The position numbers and the translations under genes were made by a program. A DNA stretch of 64,000 bases from Sclerotinia nivalis (lineage: Eukaryota; Ascomycota; Leotiomycetes; Helotiales; Sclerotiniaceae). A model generated the notes under the pieces. The model did no database searches, was not told the DNA's origin, and saw nothing but the letters and a program-made list of their open reading frames with translations. The stretch is taken from the NCBI GenBank assembly GCA_029531795.1, contig JAPEIS010000001.1, positions 6,200,001-6,264,000 of the forward strand, read 5' to 3'. Positions 24,004 to 36,708 of the stretch are shown in pieces (position 1 is the first letter of the stretch; each line of letters opens with the position of its first letter).

Positions 24004-26285
24004 TCATAACTGTAATCGACTCTCCCACCCATCGATCGGTTCATCGATTGACGGTGGACGCTGCGAAGCTCCAGCTGGATCCCAATCAATTGAAAGCGGT
24101 TCATGACTTCTATTATATCGGGTACCTTTGAACCACAATTCGAACCTCAGATCCGCTGGTGCTATTATCACGCGTACTGTAAACGTGGCAAGATAGTATT
24201 TCTTTCGTTGCCAGAGCTTTCGATTCTTAGGCTCGAATTCTTCGTCGGCGACCTCTTTCAAATCCGAGTGCACTGTGCACAGTTTGTATACATTGGCTGT
24301 TGATTGTTACTATCATACGCTCCTAGTGGTGAATTGGGATTCTTACGATGTCTGGAACTTGTGGGGAGATTGTCGCGATGTTCGTATGAAACCACGATTG
24401 TGATGTCCCATTTTCGAATGTTGTCTCCTGGAACGACCTTTGAAAATGGTCTCTCCCGAGCAGAATCGGTCTCGATAATGTCATCCTTGATATTGTTAAA
24501 ACTTAGAATTCAACGCTCGCATAGCTTTTTAAGAGGGTTCGCTATACCTTTTTGATTATCCAGTCAATCTGCATCGTGGCCCATTTCTGCTTCTTATTGA
24601 GCGGGTCAATCACGACGGGCTCTCCCACATGAATTTCTGGGTCATATTCTTGACGACACAAAACACCGTAACTAGCTCTCGCTCTGTTTTACCCTGTCAG
24701 CATGGGCATCGCCTAAGCAGTCTTCAAGATACATACACTCTAGTCTTTAAAGTCGCAGCTCCATGTTTTATTCTTTGCCTTCTTTCTGTCACCAAACCCT
24801 TCACTACTGAAAGTCTTGGCTCTTGAGATTTAAGAATCCTTATGCGATGTGCTATCTGGCGAGGATTTCGTTGAAAGTGTTCTTCGATCATGGTCTTTAC
24901 ATATGGTGAACCTCCAAGACCACCACTCGGTACAAGGAATTTCTATACATTCTTTAGCGCAGGTCAAGGTTTCATTCATTTTATTCTTTGACAACTCTTC
25001 AATGTACTTACCACATCATCTTGGCTTCTATGTGTCTGCATCCAGTCTAGTTGTTTGTCTATATTACGTATTATGCCAGCAATTTGCACATCAAACAGAG
25101 CCTGTATTTCTGACCTAAATTCCGTTAGCATGGATTATCTTAAATTTTAAACTGCTCACCTTGAAAATTTCATTCTGCCTCTCTCGATTCGAAGTCCAGG
25201 GTGCGTCAAGTCTTTGTCGATTCCGAGCCCTAGTTTATCAAGTGGCAATATATACATAGTATAGTGATCGAAAGTCGACCCGAAATAATGTTTCATAGAC
25301 TGAAAAGATGAATGTCTAGCTAGTTTGTATGCTAGATTCTCTGGAAGCTCTATATCGGAATGTGTATCCAACCGCTTTTGTATGAGACGTTGGAGTGCTC
25401 GGTCGATCATAGTTGATCCGACACCATCACCTTTGACTTCCGCTACTTGTTTCAAGACTGGTCTTTCAGGGTTTGGGTCTGCTACTTCGACAAGACCAAG
25501 GCTAATATTGGCAATCAACACTTATTACCTAACAACACTTGAAAGCTAGTACTTACACAGTCGTTTCACCACCAGCGTCACAGAAGAGAATAATATCTCC
25601 CTTATCAAGTTCAATCTCAGAATTTGTCACAAAGTAAACAGCTGCTGCCTCAGCCTCCGTCAATCCCAATTTTGCCGAATGTTTATCTGGATTTTGAGAT
25701 GTGAATCCTGCTGCATGTATCGCATCGTTAAATCTATTCACTGTATCTAAAGCATCCCACGTGGTAGGAAGGCTGAAAACAAATTCAATCCTCTTCTCTT
25801 TCCAACTCCCAGTAATAGCTTCTATACACAACCTGACGTGTTTATAAATCTGGCGTAAATAATCCGTCACGAGATCTTTGGCTTCATCAACTGTTTCAGG
25901 AATATCTCTCACACCTCCTTTGCGAGCTAGATCTAAGCTGTGTTGATCCAAGTAGATCTTGAAACGTTCTCGCACTTCTGTGACTTCATGATATTCATCA
26001 TCAAGATCACAGGAAAATCCCCATATGGGCTCATGCCTATCATTCGGATTGCGTGAATACGCAAGCTTGGTTGGGACTTTGCTTTCCACCGAGTCTGGGG
26101 GTAGTCCGGGCCATTCTTTGATGCTTTCGGCGGGATTCGTGTTGCTCAGATTTGACCACACAACGCCTGGAAAAGATGTTCAGTATTTTGCGCATGCTCA
26201 GTGTGTTGTTAGACTTACCAGTGTATGTTTGTCCAAAGTCAATTCCTACAATGATGTCTGGAATATTATCGTTGAGTGGAGCCAT
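24004..26285 (-). CDS. HSPA12-like Hsp70-family ATPase
   Basis: I rebuilt eight exons (minus): 26219-26285, 25557-26166, 25501-25160, 25114-25012, 24942-24737, 24683-24548, 24485-24347 and 24296-24004, all in phase, 631 aa. Hsp70/actin-fold motifs are IIVGIDFGQTYTG (phosphate 1, residues about 11-23), LFCDAGGETTV (phosphate 2) and FLVPSGGLGGSPYV (adenosine). The C-terminal half lacks a normal Hsp70 substrate domain, as in the HSPA12-like proteins expanded in fungi, whose clients are unknown. Phosphate 2 departs from the usual DAGGGTTD: Glu replaces a Gly and the final Asp is lost at the intron 2 junction. ATPase activity may therefore be altered, or that junction is wrong. The acceptor of intron 5 (near 24684) has alternatives. 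Confidence 0.85.
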
Positions 26286-27229
26286 TGTGGATGAATGAGC
26301 CTCTTCAACTCTACGATGTCCTTTAGATAAAATCAAACCGGACGAAGAATATGGAAATCATGAATCACAGAAGGATTAATGATGGACAAGGTATACCCGC
26401 CCCGCAGGGTTTGACAATTTCCAAATATTAATAACATCTATATTAAAATATGCTTGTAATTCGTCGAGATATCAATAAGATAATCATTGGGTCATTTGTC
26501 ATCTATGGTCAAATCAACTGCAAATCTAGCCCTTAATTTAACAATCTTACTTCGGAGGATTGGCCACTTCCTGATCTTTGACACCAATATTTGCCCAGTA
26601 AATTAACCTTAGCATTTTTATCCTTGTTGGATGTTATCTATCATAATAAATTCATCCTCATTCATCCTCATTCATCCTCATCCATCCTCATCCATCCTCA
26701 TCCATCCTCATTCATTCTCGTGCAGCCATAAGCATGCAAACCTGGAGGCTAAGGGACCAGGGTATTTTTCTTGCTGAATACGTAATAGATCATAGATTGT
26801 TCACTTTCTGGCGGCAGGAATACCAATTAGGCAACCCATGATAAAGATGCAGGAATTGCAGCACTGCGGCTGAGTGAATTCTGCAGTAGTTCTTGACCCC
26901 AACATTCCTAAACCAATGCTTGTTCAAGTTTCCCCCATTTACGGAGTGTAAGTGCGGCACAGATTAATTAAAGGCCCCTGCTGTGCAGAATGCAACGGTA
27001 CCGTTCAGTTTGTGGGGGCTCAGATCCAGATAGGAAGTTAACCGAATTTTTGTGCGTGCCTCGTTCGTCTCACATCATCCAATCACGGGTCGGCGCCGTT
27101 CTCTACAACAGAGCCTCATGAATCTCAGCTTGTGCCATGCCCCCAGGATTTTGATCTTTGTTTCTTTCTGTTTTCGACGTGGAGATCTGCAATTGAAGTT
27201 GTCTAATATTCTTGGATGTGCATCTAATT
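26286..27229. other. intergenic with decamer repeat
   Basis: Divergent promoter region. A decamer TTCATCCTCA/TCCATCCTCA is repeated about seven times at 26651-26718. A minus frame opposite the Ser/Thr-rich gene at 27103-27612 is a shadow. No other gene. Confidence 0.5.
26651..26718. repeat. minisatellite, 10-bp unit about seven times
   Basis: Consecutive units TTCATCCTCA (three), TCCATCCTCA (three) and a degenerate last copy. The array is probably length-polymorphic among strains. Confidence 0.85.
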
Positions 27230-28020
27230 ATGTCGGATACTACGATTTCTACTTCTAGTTTTTCTGCATCTCTTTCTTCTACTTCCGGCTCTACACTTAT
27301 TTTACCTACTTCCGATTCTGCATTGAAACCTTCTGAATCGACAGCCTTGACAAACTCTATTCCTACCCTCTCTGGTTCTACATCGGTCACTTCTGGATCG
27401 ACAACGTCGACAAACTCTAGTCCTATTATCTCTGATTCTACATTGATAACTTCTGCATCGCCAATCTCGACGAAATCCAGCATTACTACCTCCAGTACCA
27501 CTGGCTCCAATACCATTTCAGCTTTGGGAAACTCAACTGCCTCCGGAAACTCAACTGCCTCCGGAAACTCAACTGCCTCCGGAAACTCAACTGCCTCTGG
27601 AAATTCTACCACAACAGGAATACCACCTACTCATCATGGCTCTACGTTTCTGGGGGAGCTGGTCGCTGGTATTGCGATAGGTACTTTTATTCTTGGTGCA
27701 CTTCTTGCCCTCATTGGCTTTTGGCTTTTCTCAAGGCGAAGAAATCCATCAAGAAGACCAAAGAGTTCTAGTAATGGCCACAGCAAAAGTATTTCTGCAG
27801 GTAATGGCGTTGCAGTATCTAAAGATCCCGAGACACCAATGCAAGAATATTCTATTGTTGAACGAGCAGACGATAGCCAACTACGACATCAAATGCAAAA
27901 CCTCGGAGAATTGATCTATCAACATGTCGAAATCACTATGTCATGGAACCATATAATGGAAAACCTCAGATTTCATAGCGAGGTTGGAAAAATGTGGATA
28001 CTCGGAGCGGACCGAGCCTA
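27230..28020 (+). pseudogene. 5' half of a transposon-split Ser/Thr-rich membrane protein gene
   Basis: ATG at 27230. Residues 1-135 are Ser/Thr-rich, with a four-fold GNSTAS repeat encoded by an 18-bp tandem repeat. One membrane segment follows (FLGELVAGIAIGTFILGALL and onward), then RRRNPSRRPK as a cytosolic stop-transfer signal. The domain LRHQMQNLGELIYQHVE should continue ENHY, but at about 27930 an A appears lost and the frame slips; GYSERTEPT appears later in another frame. The sequence meets the transposon at TA (28019-28020). The rest of the gene lies 27 kb away at 55032-55685. Before disruption it was probably a cell-surface or plasma-membrane protein with a Ser/Thr-rich ectodomain. 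No clear signal peptide is seen. Confidence 0.75.
27528..27604 (+). repeat. 18-bp in-frame tandem repeat (GNSTAS)
   Basis: The unit CTCAACTGCCTCCGGAAA occurs about four times, encoding GNSTAS. It adds potential O- and N-glycosylation sites (NST) to the ectodomain stalk and is prone to slippage. Confidence 0.9.
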
Positions 28021-28062
28021 ACCGATATCCCTACATCGTACACGACCCTACATCTTGCACGC
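28021..28062. repeat. left terminal inverted repeat of Fot1-like element
   Basis: 42 bp beginning ACCGATATCCCTACATCG; pairs with 54990-55031. The three mismatches are all C/T or G/A. Confidence 0.9.
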
Positions 28063-28185
28063 CCCCTATATCACAATTACGATCACTTCAAAATTCGATA
28101 TTAATTATAATTTATAAGATATAAAACTACGATTTCTTTTGATATATGAAAAGATATAGTATTATCCAATAGAATCAAAAAATCT

Positions 28186-28564
28186 TTACTTCATCAATTT
28201 CGACGAAATCTTGATGTATCGCCCAGCCCTTGAATGCAATACCCCTTTCTTTTCTTCCACCACTGATTTATCAACCTCTATGATATCGTAATCCTTTATA
28301 GCTTCCTTAGATACTAAACTTATAATATAAGAACATTTTAGAATCATTTGAATTCTTTTAACAAAAAGTATTAATGATTTCCAAACTCTTTTCATTCCTT
28401 CCTTAGTATTATATACAATTTGATGATCAATTTCCTTTTGTACTATCTTCTCTTTAATCGCTTTATCTCTCTATTCCTTTTCAATTTTCTTTTCAGTTTT
28501 CTTTCGTTTCTTAGCTTCCTTTTTCTGTTCAATAGTTAATGCTTTAATCGATTAGTAAATTCTA
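28186..28564 (-). pseudogene. C-terminal part of Fot1-like transposase
   Basis: The last frame (28186-28395) ends KKGVLHSRAGRYIKISSKLM. Upstream minus-strand frames are Lys/Glu-rich (EQKKEAKKRKKTEKKIEKE), the order seen at the tail of Fot1/pogo transposases: a basic coiled region plus a sequence near HSRAGR. In-frame stops break it. It continues across the LTR nest at 53396. Confidence 0.6.
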
Positions 28565-28569
28565 GCTCT
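28565..28569. repeat. left target-site duplication GCTCT
   Basis: A 5-bp duplicate of 53391-53395, flanking the outer gypsy-like element. An exact copy on both sides of a 24.8-kb insertion shows its true ends. Confidence 0.92.
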
Positions 28570-28782
28570 TATCATGGAGGCAACAGACAGAATAACAGGA
28601 ATCACTTTTATTAATAAGATATAGTTCGAAGAGTTACGTTTTTATAGAAGGAACAATTCCTTAAATATATTTATGTGTAATATTAGCCCTGATCGGGGCT
28701 AGTCTATATTTATCCGAGGTCCGATTCCTATGAATCGGAATCTGAATGGTCTTTGTATACTATATACAGGGATCCTGTGATA
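28570..28782 (-). repeat. 3' LTR of element 1
   Basis: 213 bp from TATCATGGAGGCAACAGAC to CCTGTGATA, which are mutated forms of the family ends TGTCACGGAGG and CCCCGTGACA. Same length as LTRs at 29014, 42630, 47869 and 53016. Confidence 0.88.
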
Positions 28783-29013
28783 GTATTCCTTTTTTTAGGG
28801 TCGAGCTCCGTTGAGACGATTAGAGAGATCAGATTTATCCGGATAACGATGATAGTAATTATAAATCAGTTCTTGAATATTCTCTAAATACTTTGTAGAT
28901 TTTTTGGTAGATGTATTATAGTTTATTTATCGGATAGTATATTTCAGGTAAGGGTTATTACAGTCTTGATATTTTTATTAGGAATTTAGGATTTTCTTTA
29001 TATCGAATTGTTT

Positions 29014-29226
29014 TGTCACGGGGTCCCCGTATATGGTATACAGAGACCGCTCGGGTTCCGATCTATAAGAGTCGGACCTTGGATAAGTGTAGGCTAGCCC
29101 CAATCAGGGCTAACATTATATATAAATATATTTAAGGAACCATTTCTTTTATAGAAATGTAGCTTTTCGAGTTATATCTTATTAATAAAAATAATTCTTG
29201 TTATTTTGTTTATTGTCTTTGTAATA
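29014..29226 (+). repeat. 5' LTR of element 2
   Basis: Starts with an intact TGTCACGGGGTCCCCG and ends CTTTGTAATA (from CTCCGTGACA). Same family as the other 213-bp LTRs, inverted relative to element 1. Confidence 0.88.
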
Positions 29227-29953
29227 TTATATAGCTTCTATTTATCTGTATCGATATTTCTATAATATCATTTTATCTGTATTCATTTAGCCAATTCGAT
29301 TTCCTTGAAGAATTCGCTATTATTGTAGTTAGCGATATTACGATCTAGTATCATTATCTTATCTCCCTTTACAACTATAATATAAAAATAGAAACAAAAA
29401 TAATCGATCTATAATCTGTAATTCAAAAGTTTATTCTCGATCTACAAATCGAGAAAACTATATTTATACAATAAAAGAAAAAGAATGATAAATTGATTAC
29501 CCATCTAATTCAATTTCATTCTATCCCCATCGCTCTGTCTATTTCAATTCTCATCGATTTAATCAATTCCTTACCTTTAACATCTATTATAACCCCAACT
29601 ACTGCTTTTGTTCTATCGAAGTCTTAATTGAATAAGAAAATACCTAACCCTATACCGTTTGATAAAACGAAAATCGATCTTGATCGATTTGTCGATCAAA
29701 TATAAAATAAAATACATATCAATTCCGATTACTTTATTTCCCCACATTCTCATTTGATTTACATAACTAGAAGATTAACTAAATTTGTTATCGTACAAAT
29801 TCGATTATATAATATTAAAGAGCAATTTGTTAAATTTACCGATTATAAGGATTTATTACAAATATTAGAAAAAGCTTATAGAAATCAAAACAAATAAATC
29901 GAAACCCGAAAATTCCTGATCAACCTGAAACAAAAAAACTAATCATTCTATAT

Positions 29954-30116
29954 TATCACGGTGAGGGAAAAGGTATGTGTAGGTTTGATCTATTGTTGTA
30001 CTACGAGGAGGAGAAGAAGGTCAAGGAGGTGATCTGACTATATAGAAGTGAGTGTATGTATGTGTGCCTAAGGTATATATGATCATGTGCAGGTGAAGGG
30101 AGATGAATCTGTAATA
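29954..30116 (-). repeat. 3' LTR of element 3
   Basis: 163 bp from TATCACGGTGAGGGAAAAGG to GAATCTGTAATA. Pairs with 36541-36703 at identical length. Confidence 0.92.
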
Positions 30117-30580
30117 GTATTCCTTTTTCAAGAAAACCATTTGATCTCAAATGGATATTAAAAAATAAAGAAAAATAAAGAAAAAATATAGATCTTTTTT
30201 TTCAATTAGATTCCTGAACAAAAAATATATGATATTCTTTAATGATGTTATATCCCTTATTGTTATAATATATAATATACTTTTAGGCGAAGTGAATAAT
30301 CTTAATACGAGTGGATCTTTGTAGAGTAGGTATAGCAATCGTGCTGTGTGATTTCGATTGCAAATTTTGTGGTTTCGGTTGCAATATAATAGCGTCGGGG
30401 TGTTTTAGGATCCAAGCTAGCAGCCCTGGTTTTTTTTAGATGAAAGTGATGATATTCGATAAGAATCTTCTTGTTATTTTTTAAGTTATTAATTGATTAC
30501 TAAGTTGGTATGTAGTGTCTTTATTTGATTAAATAATGATAATCATTCTTATCATAATTATTTAGAATTCTTTCAAATAT

Positions 30581-31680
30581 CTATTTCTGAATAGGTTCAT
30601 CTTCATTATTGTTCTGTTCCAAAATTCTATTCTGTATAGTTAGGGATTCTAACTTGTTAATCGTTGTTTGAATTAGGAAGTGAGGATTAGTATAAGCTGG
30701 AAGTAAAAGAGAATGATGAAAAACAAAGAAGATTTTAATATTCTCAAACAATTGAACAAGACAAATACAAGGATAAACTTTGATAATCTCGTAAAGACCA
30801 ATCCATTTATCATCTAGCTTTTTTGTTTTGCACGAAGTCTTCATATTTTTGGTATTGACAAAGACTTTCTGGTCAGTTATATAGCGAAATGAATCAAAAC
30901 GATAGCAGTTAACATAATCCTCATAAGTAGTAATTGCTTGTTATACAAGAGCACGAAATTACTCCAAGATATATTCCATGCAATCTGCAATCCTATTACC
31001 TTTAAAGAATTCCCGTTTTTATATTAGAATCATATCCGATAAACAAGATTTACTAAACTCAATATCTAGATATAAATTAAAGCTATAATTAATGAAAAAA
31101 GTCGAACAACCAATTGTTTCAAAAACCAAATTATTGGATACAAATTCAGCTAAAGATAACCAATCCAATCAATCATCTTGATAATAATTAACAAAAGCTT
31201 ATAAATACTACTCCAGAACCAAATTAATACACTCAATCTGATCATCTATTTGAAAATGAAAAGCTGAAGAATATTTTAAAGTAACTCCCAACCACTCCGA
31301 AAATTGTAACCAGAATCCTAATACGAACTACATTCCCCAATCGAAAATGATATTGTCCGAAAATCCATAAAGCATATAAATACAACTGATAAAAGCATCG
31401 ATTAACTCCTCTATCGTTAACATATATATACCAATGAAATATCTCATTTTGATTAACCTACAAATTACCATCAAGATATATTTATAGATAGAATTATAAC
31501 AAATACAATCCAGAAGCAATATAATATAATCGATTGAGATATCAAACCATACACGAAAAAGAACAAACAACGGTTTCAAAAATCCGGGAGGCGCCGATTT
31601 GAACGATTTGATACAAATACAAAGTTCGCAAACCTTTATATAAAATACGATCTCCAAATACATATTAAACCATCAATATA
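30581..31680 (-). pseudogene. integrase remnant of element 3
   Basis: The frame at 30581-30844 reads KLDDKWIGLYEIIKVYPCIC, then LFENIKIFFVFHHSLLLPAY, the conserved region just after the gypsy integrase core. Upstream, 31328-31663 keeps weaker core-like pieces. Several stops interrupt the frame. Confidence 0.75.
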
Positions 31681-32099
31681 TACGAAAAACAAAATCGATT
31701 ATTTTAATTCAACCAAAATAACCAACAGAACCAAAAGAATGAATTCGATAGATAATTTGGAGTTTGAACTCATCATCTGATGGAACCCAAATCTTATCCC
31801 GATAATAAATTCTATTATTTTGGATCAAACAATCTTATATAACGATCCGAAAAGTTTTACGATACTCTTTTAGCTATTTAATCATTAATAGATCGTTAAA
31901 AGCAAAAATAAGTTGATCTACGATATCGGATCTAATATATACTATATCGATTAAGGTATCAATTGGTTGATCGTGGAATAATATTATTGTTTCCATTAGT
32001 ATTAAATTGATATATCCAATCAAATCTTTATAAAAGTCGTCATCAAAACAGCCCTAAAGGAAAACAATACATTTTCGATTCTTTAAACACTCATCGTTT

Positions 32100-33430
32100 G
32101 GATCAAAGCAATACAATTAATCTTCGTGTTTTCTATTTAGTGTATCTAATCGAATAGTTTTATTTCCTAATCGATAGACTATACGGAAATTATATTGAGA
32201 TAGAAATTCAGATTATTGTACTTGTTATTGATTGAGAGCTTTTGTAATCATAAAATATTCGAGGTTCTTATAATCAATGAGAATCTCGAATTCCTCTTAT
32301 AAGCCTTGGAACTCTAAACACTATTCTTTTATTGTTTTGATAATAACGAGTAGTTCTTTGTTGTAGATCTTATAATTGCATTCCGCTGCTATATACTTAG
32401 ATAAAAAGTAAACAACTAAATACAAAACATTATCATTATTGTATTGCGAGAGAACTCTTTTTGAAATTCAATCGGAAATATCGATTTCCAAAACAGTTTT
32501 CCGTCTGTAATCAAAGTATACCAAAACCGGCGCCATTATAAAAGCTTTTTTTAAAATATCAAAAGCCTTTATATAATCTGCAATCCAATCCTATATAATA
32601 TTCTTCTGCAAAAGGTTGTTGAAAGAACGACAAATCTTTGAAAAATCTTTTATAAAACATCGATAGAAATTGACAAAACCGAGAAATCGTTGTAAATCTT
32701 TTACACATAAAAGCAATTCCCAAGATATAATAGCCATAACCTTTTCTTGATCCATTTCGATGCCTTCGATTGTAATAATAAAACCCAAATACTTTGTCTT
32801 CGTGATTTCGAACTCGCATTTGTTAATATCAATTTGTAATCCAGCATCCATTAACTTTTGAACTACTTAACGAATATACTCTTTATACTCTACAAGATTA
32901 TCGAAGTAGATTAGAACATCATCGAGATATATAATGCAATACTTATCCAACTCGTCGAAAAGTATATGATTGATATAATATTAGAACAATACAAACACAT
33001 TGCAAAGACCGAAAAGCATAATTAGAAATTCAAAAAGACCAAAACAAATAATGAATACAGTTTTCCATTCATCTCCTTCAGCGATTCGCAATTTGTTGAA
33101 CACTGCAATGATATCAAGCTTGGTATAAATTTTTGCATTGCAAAAAGCATCCAACGTTTCACAAACGATAAATAATGGATAACGATTCTTTATAGTAATG
33201 TTATTTAGTCCTTGATAATCTTAACAAATGCAGACCCCCCCTTTCGGTTTAGCAGCCAATAGCAAAGGAGAAACACATTGCAATTTCGATTCCCGAATGA
33301 ATCTTTTGGAAAGATTATCATCAAGTCATTTGCACATTATTATCAATTCCATTAGCGATAAAGGGCAGTTTTTGAAATAAAATAGTTCTTTATTAGGTAT
33401 CAATTCAATTTTGTGATCCCAGATTCGACG
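32100..33430 (-). pseudogene. reverse transcriptase/RNase H remnant of element 3
   Basis: YLDD (32918-32929) is intact in CIIYLDDVLIYFDNLVEYKE. The downstream frame 32591-32851 reads CEFEITKTKYLGFIITIEGI and LQRFLGFVNFYRCFIKDFSK, the RT thumb and connection motifs of Ty3/gypsy. RNase H follows toward 32100 with stops. Nonfunctional. Confidence 0.85.
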
Positions 33431-35180
33431 AGGCAGCAATTTATTTGTATAATGTAAAAGAAAGACAAAAAGTTTGTTTTGTAACCATATAAAAAGTCTT
33501 TATTGTATTTGATTATCACTAAAGGGAGATTTGCCGGTTAAAAATTTATCGATATCAATTTCAGAGATTTTTTGCAAATGGAATAGCTTATAACAATTGT
33601 ATATAAAATCATAAAGTTATAATAGGGTTCTAAAAAGTATCTTTATTATATTATCTTGCCCTTATAAAATCGATCGAAAATCTTTTTCTATGAATATCAA
33701 AGACAATATAATCTATCGCAAATGATCTTGCTCAACAGTTTTCTGTACAGCATCCAATTCATCCTATATCAATCGGATAGCTCGAATATTATCTTATTGA
33801 CAAAACGAAACAAAGCTAGAAATTTACAACCAACAAATATCATCCATATTTGAACTTGTATCTTTGTAAATAGATATAAAGAGTTTTCCAATAGAAAACA
33901 AAAACAAATAGTTTTTTAAATTGTAAATAAACTAACACCGATCTACAATCTTTAAAATCGATTTTGAATATAAACAATTGGGAATCATCTATACTTGATT
34001 ATTGATTCTCCACAACGCTTTGTTCGATAATAATTCATACTAAATATCAAATCCTACTGAAATTCGAAATCAATAGAAGAATCGTCAAATTATAATATAT
34101 AACCTTCATCTGATATCTCTTCAATAAAAAGTTTTTTATAAAAAGTTCTTTTAAAAATAGAAAACGTTTGAATAGATAAACAATCGATATCGTCCTTTAA
34201 ACAATCCTTGATATATAAAAAATAGTATTTATAAACTGTACATTTAACTTTTATATCAAAATCGATAAGGAATTTATTTAAAAGTTCGATAGCATCAATA
34301 ATTTATTGTAAAATAACTTTTGCTAAATCCTCTTATTCCTTGATCGAAGATAAGATCGTTAATACAGTAACTGACTTTGAATTATAACATACCAAACAAT
34401 TGGAAATGTAATAGTTTGAAAAGAATATTAAATTTATTTCTATTCAATTGATAATAGGATTATAACATTATAACTATAATAAATCAAAGATTAATAGTAT
34501 CTCTAATAAAAGCTAAGTAATATAAAAGGATTAATATTTATAATAATCCTTTATAGCGATTTCCATTACAAAATATTCTGTAATTCTATCAACGATCTTT
34601 TTATTGGCAAATCGGAGTTCGCGAAAGTAAAATAAAAGTTGTATTTCAATATTATATTTGAAAACAAAAGAACAATCAGCAAAGACTTCTCCAAAACATC
34701 CATTATCAATAAGACTTATAACAGTAAAGGGATTTTCATACACAAAGAATATAATGGTTTTAATGAATAGAGATTTACTATTTATAGAATTGAACTACAA
34801 TAACTTATCTCTATCCATTCCTCGATTTACCTTTTTGCCCTTAGTATTCCTCTATGAACGATTTTTCGTAAAGATTAATCTTTTCCCTGTTCAGGATTTT
34901 CCTTAACTGAATTGAATATAGAAACAACCTTCTCTAGCTCGATATAACCTTGCCATTATGCTTGATTCAGGTGTTATTAACTTTGTACCCAATTATCAGT
35001 ATATCCTTCTCGAAATCCATTGCGATTATTATTAAACCTATTAGCACCTCGAAAAGCCGGAACAACAGCATATTGATCGAAGACCGGATTAGTTGAAGCA
35101 ACGATATTACAATTGGAAAAGGTATTAACAGAAGCTTGTTTGTCAAAAAAAAGATTATTATTGATATCATAAATAATATA

Positions 35181-36250
35181 ACAATCAATCTAAAAGTAAT
35201 CGATTCTACCACAACAATTACAAGAAACCACAAGATTAAACTTCTTTTTCTTATTTTGTAGACCCTTTTTCTGTTGTCCCTTTTATTTCATTATATCGAG
35301 ATCCATAAGATCACTATCAACAACAAATGCTTTACCAGAATTTTTATTATAATACTCAACGTTATGAAGATTCTAACTCCAAGTAAAGAATTTCTTTTGC
35401 CAACCATCAACATTGTCGGCCATACAGAAGTTCGAATCACCAATAACCAAAGTTCGAAAAAGGACCGTAACCTTTTACTTCATCGTATTAACAATCTCGC
35501 GATCAGATTTGTAACAAGAGTTAGCAAAATGAAACAATGTAGAAAAGAAAGCTGAAAAAGATTCCTTTGGATTTATAGAAAGCTTATCGAATTTGAGCGA
35601 GGTTTTCTTTTCGATATCCACAGAGATATATAATTTGTCCAATTTGACCAAAAACGAAACAACGGAATCGAAACAAATAGGATCGTCAACGAATCTAATG
35701 ATATCCATAATACATTCTTATCATACTTGATTATCGAAAAGATTAATAACATAACTAATCTTCTTTTGTTCGAAAACAAAAAGTTGTAAATCGACCATCC
35801 AACAGAATTGCAAACCCAACTTCCAAAACTGATAGTCCTTTTGTCGAACAAAAATATTAAATCTTTCGCCTTTAAAAACAGACGGATCCTTCTGAGTTTA
35901 ACAAAAAGTAATCGGTTTCTGACTAATAGCAACACCATCAGCATCCAGCTAAGCTTACTTGCCAACTAGAATACAAAAAAGCTCAACATTTTCCGTTTTG
36001 AATTCTTCGGTCTTATTTATTTGAATAACGATATGGATAGCTTGAATAGTAAAGCGATCTTCAATAACAAAGAAAATATAATTCAGATAAACAGTTTGTT
36101 TGTTAAAACCAACAACAAGATTTGATATCACTAAAGCATCCAATTCTACTAGGATTTATATAATAATAGATCATTGATCGAAGACTCGTTGAATTTCGAT
36201 ATGAATTCCTTCGATAGAAATAGAAATCGTACTACCAACGAATATAGAAC
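35181..36250 (-). pseudogene. gag remnant of element 3 with mutated zinc knuckle
   Basis: One frame reads DPSVFKGERFNIFVRQKDYQ and on to FDNQV before a stop. A CCHC knuckle at 35181-35222 reads CNCCGRIDYF*IDC: Tyr stands where His is expected (CAC to TAC) and TAG replaces a residue. Both are single-base transitions expected of RIP. Confidence 0.7.
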
Positions 36251-36540
36251 CAAAAGCCATTATAAAAAGAATTACAATTGCACCAAATAATCGATAAGGA
36301 ATTTGCGATTACACAAAAGCAATCAAAAACAAACACAAAAGCCTGCGAATAAATACAATCGTACAAAAACAATCAAGAATCAGAAACTACACAAAAACAA
36401 ATAAAAAATACAACTATACAAAAACAAACGAATTACAACAATACAAAAGCAATCGAAAACAGATACAAAAGCCTATAGATGATTTAGCAAGGTCAAATTA
36501 CTTCGTAAAATAACGAAGCCTTTGAAAAAATAGTACAAAT

Positions 36541-36703
36541 TATCACGATAAAGGAAAAGGTATATATAGATTTGATCTATTATTATACTACAAAGAGGAG
36601 AAGAAGATCAAGGAAGTGATCTAACTATATAGAAGTGAGTGTATACATATGTGCCTAAGGCATACATGATCACGTGCAGGTGAAGGGAGATGAACCCGTA
36701 ACA
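36541..36703 (-). repeat. 5' LTR of element 3
   Basis: 163 bp from TATCACGATAAAGGAAAAGG to GAACCCGTAACA, followed by TSD TATAT. Confidence 0.92.
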
Positions 36704-36708
36704 TATAT

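Larger units (their letters stand above)
29954..36703 (-). mobile_element. Ty3/gypsy-like element 3, second family, nested in element 2
   Basis: 6,750 bp with 163-bp LTRs (29954-30116, 36541-36703) and exact TSD TATAT (29949-29953, 36704-36708). Minus-strand remnants in order from the right: gag with zinc knuckle, reverse transcriptase with intact YLDD, RNase H, integrase and an integrase C-terminal region. It lacks similarity to the 213-bp-LTR family except at LTR tips. Confidence 0.9.

Noticed and set aside
26651..26718. CRISPR-like array
   Set aside because: Contiguous 10-bp units without spacers in a eukaryotic genome; a simple minisatellite.
27103..27612. 169-codon minus frame with VEFPEA repeats
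   Set aside because: Mirror image of the 18-bp tandem repeat in the plus-strand Ser/Thr-rich gene.
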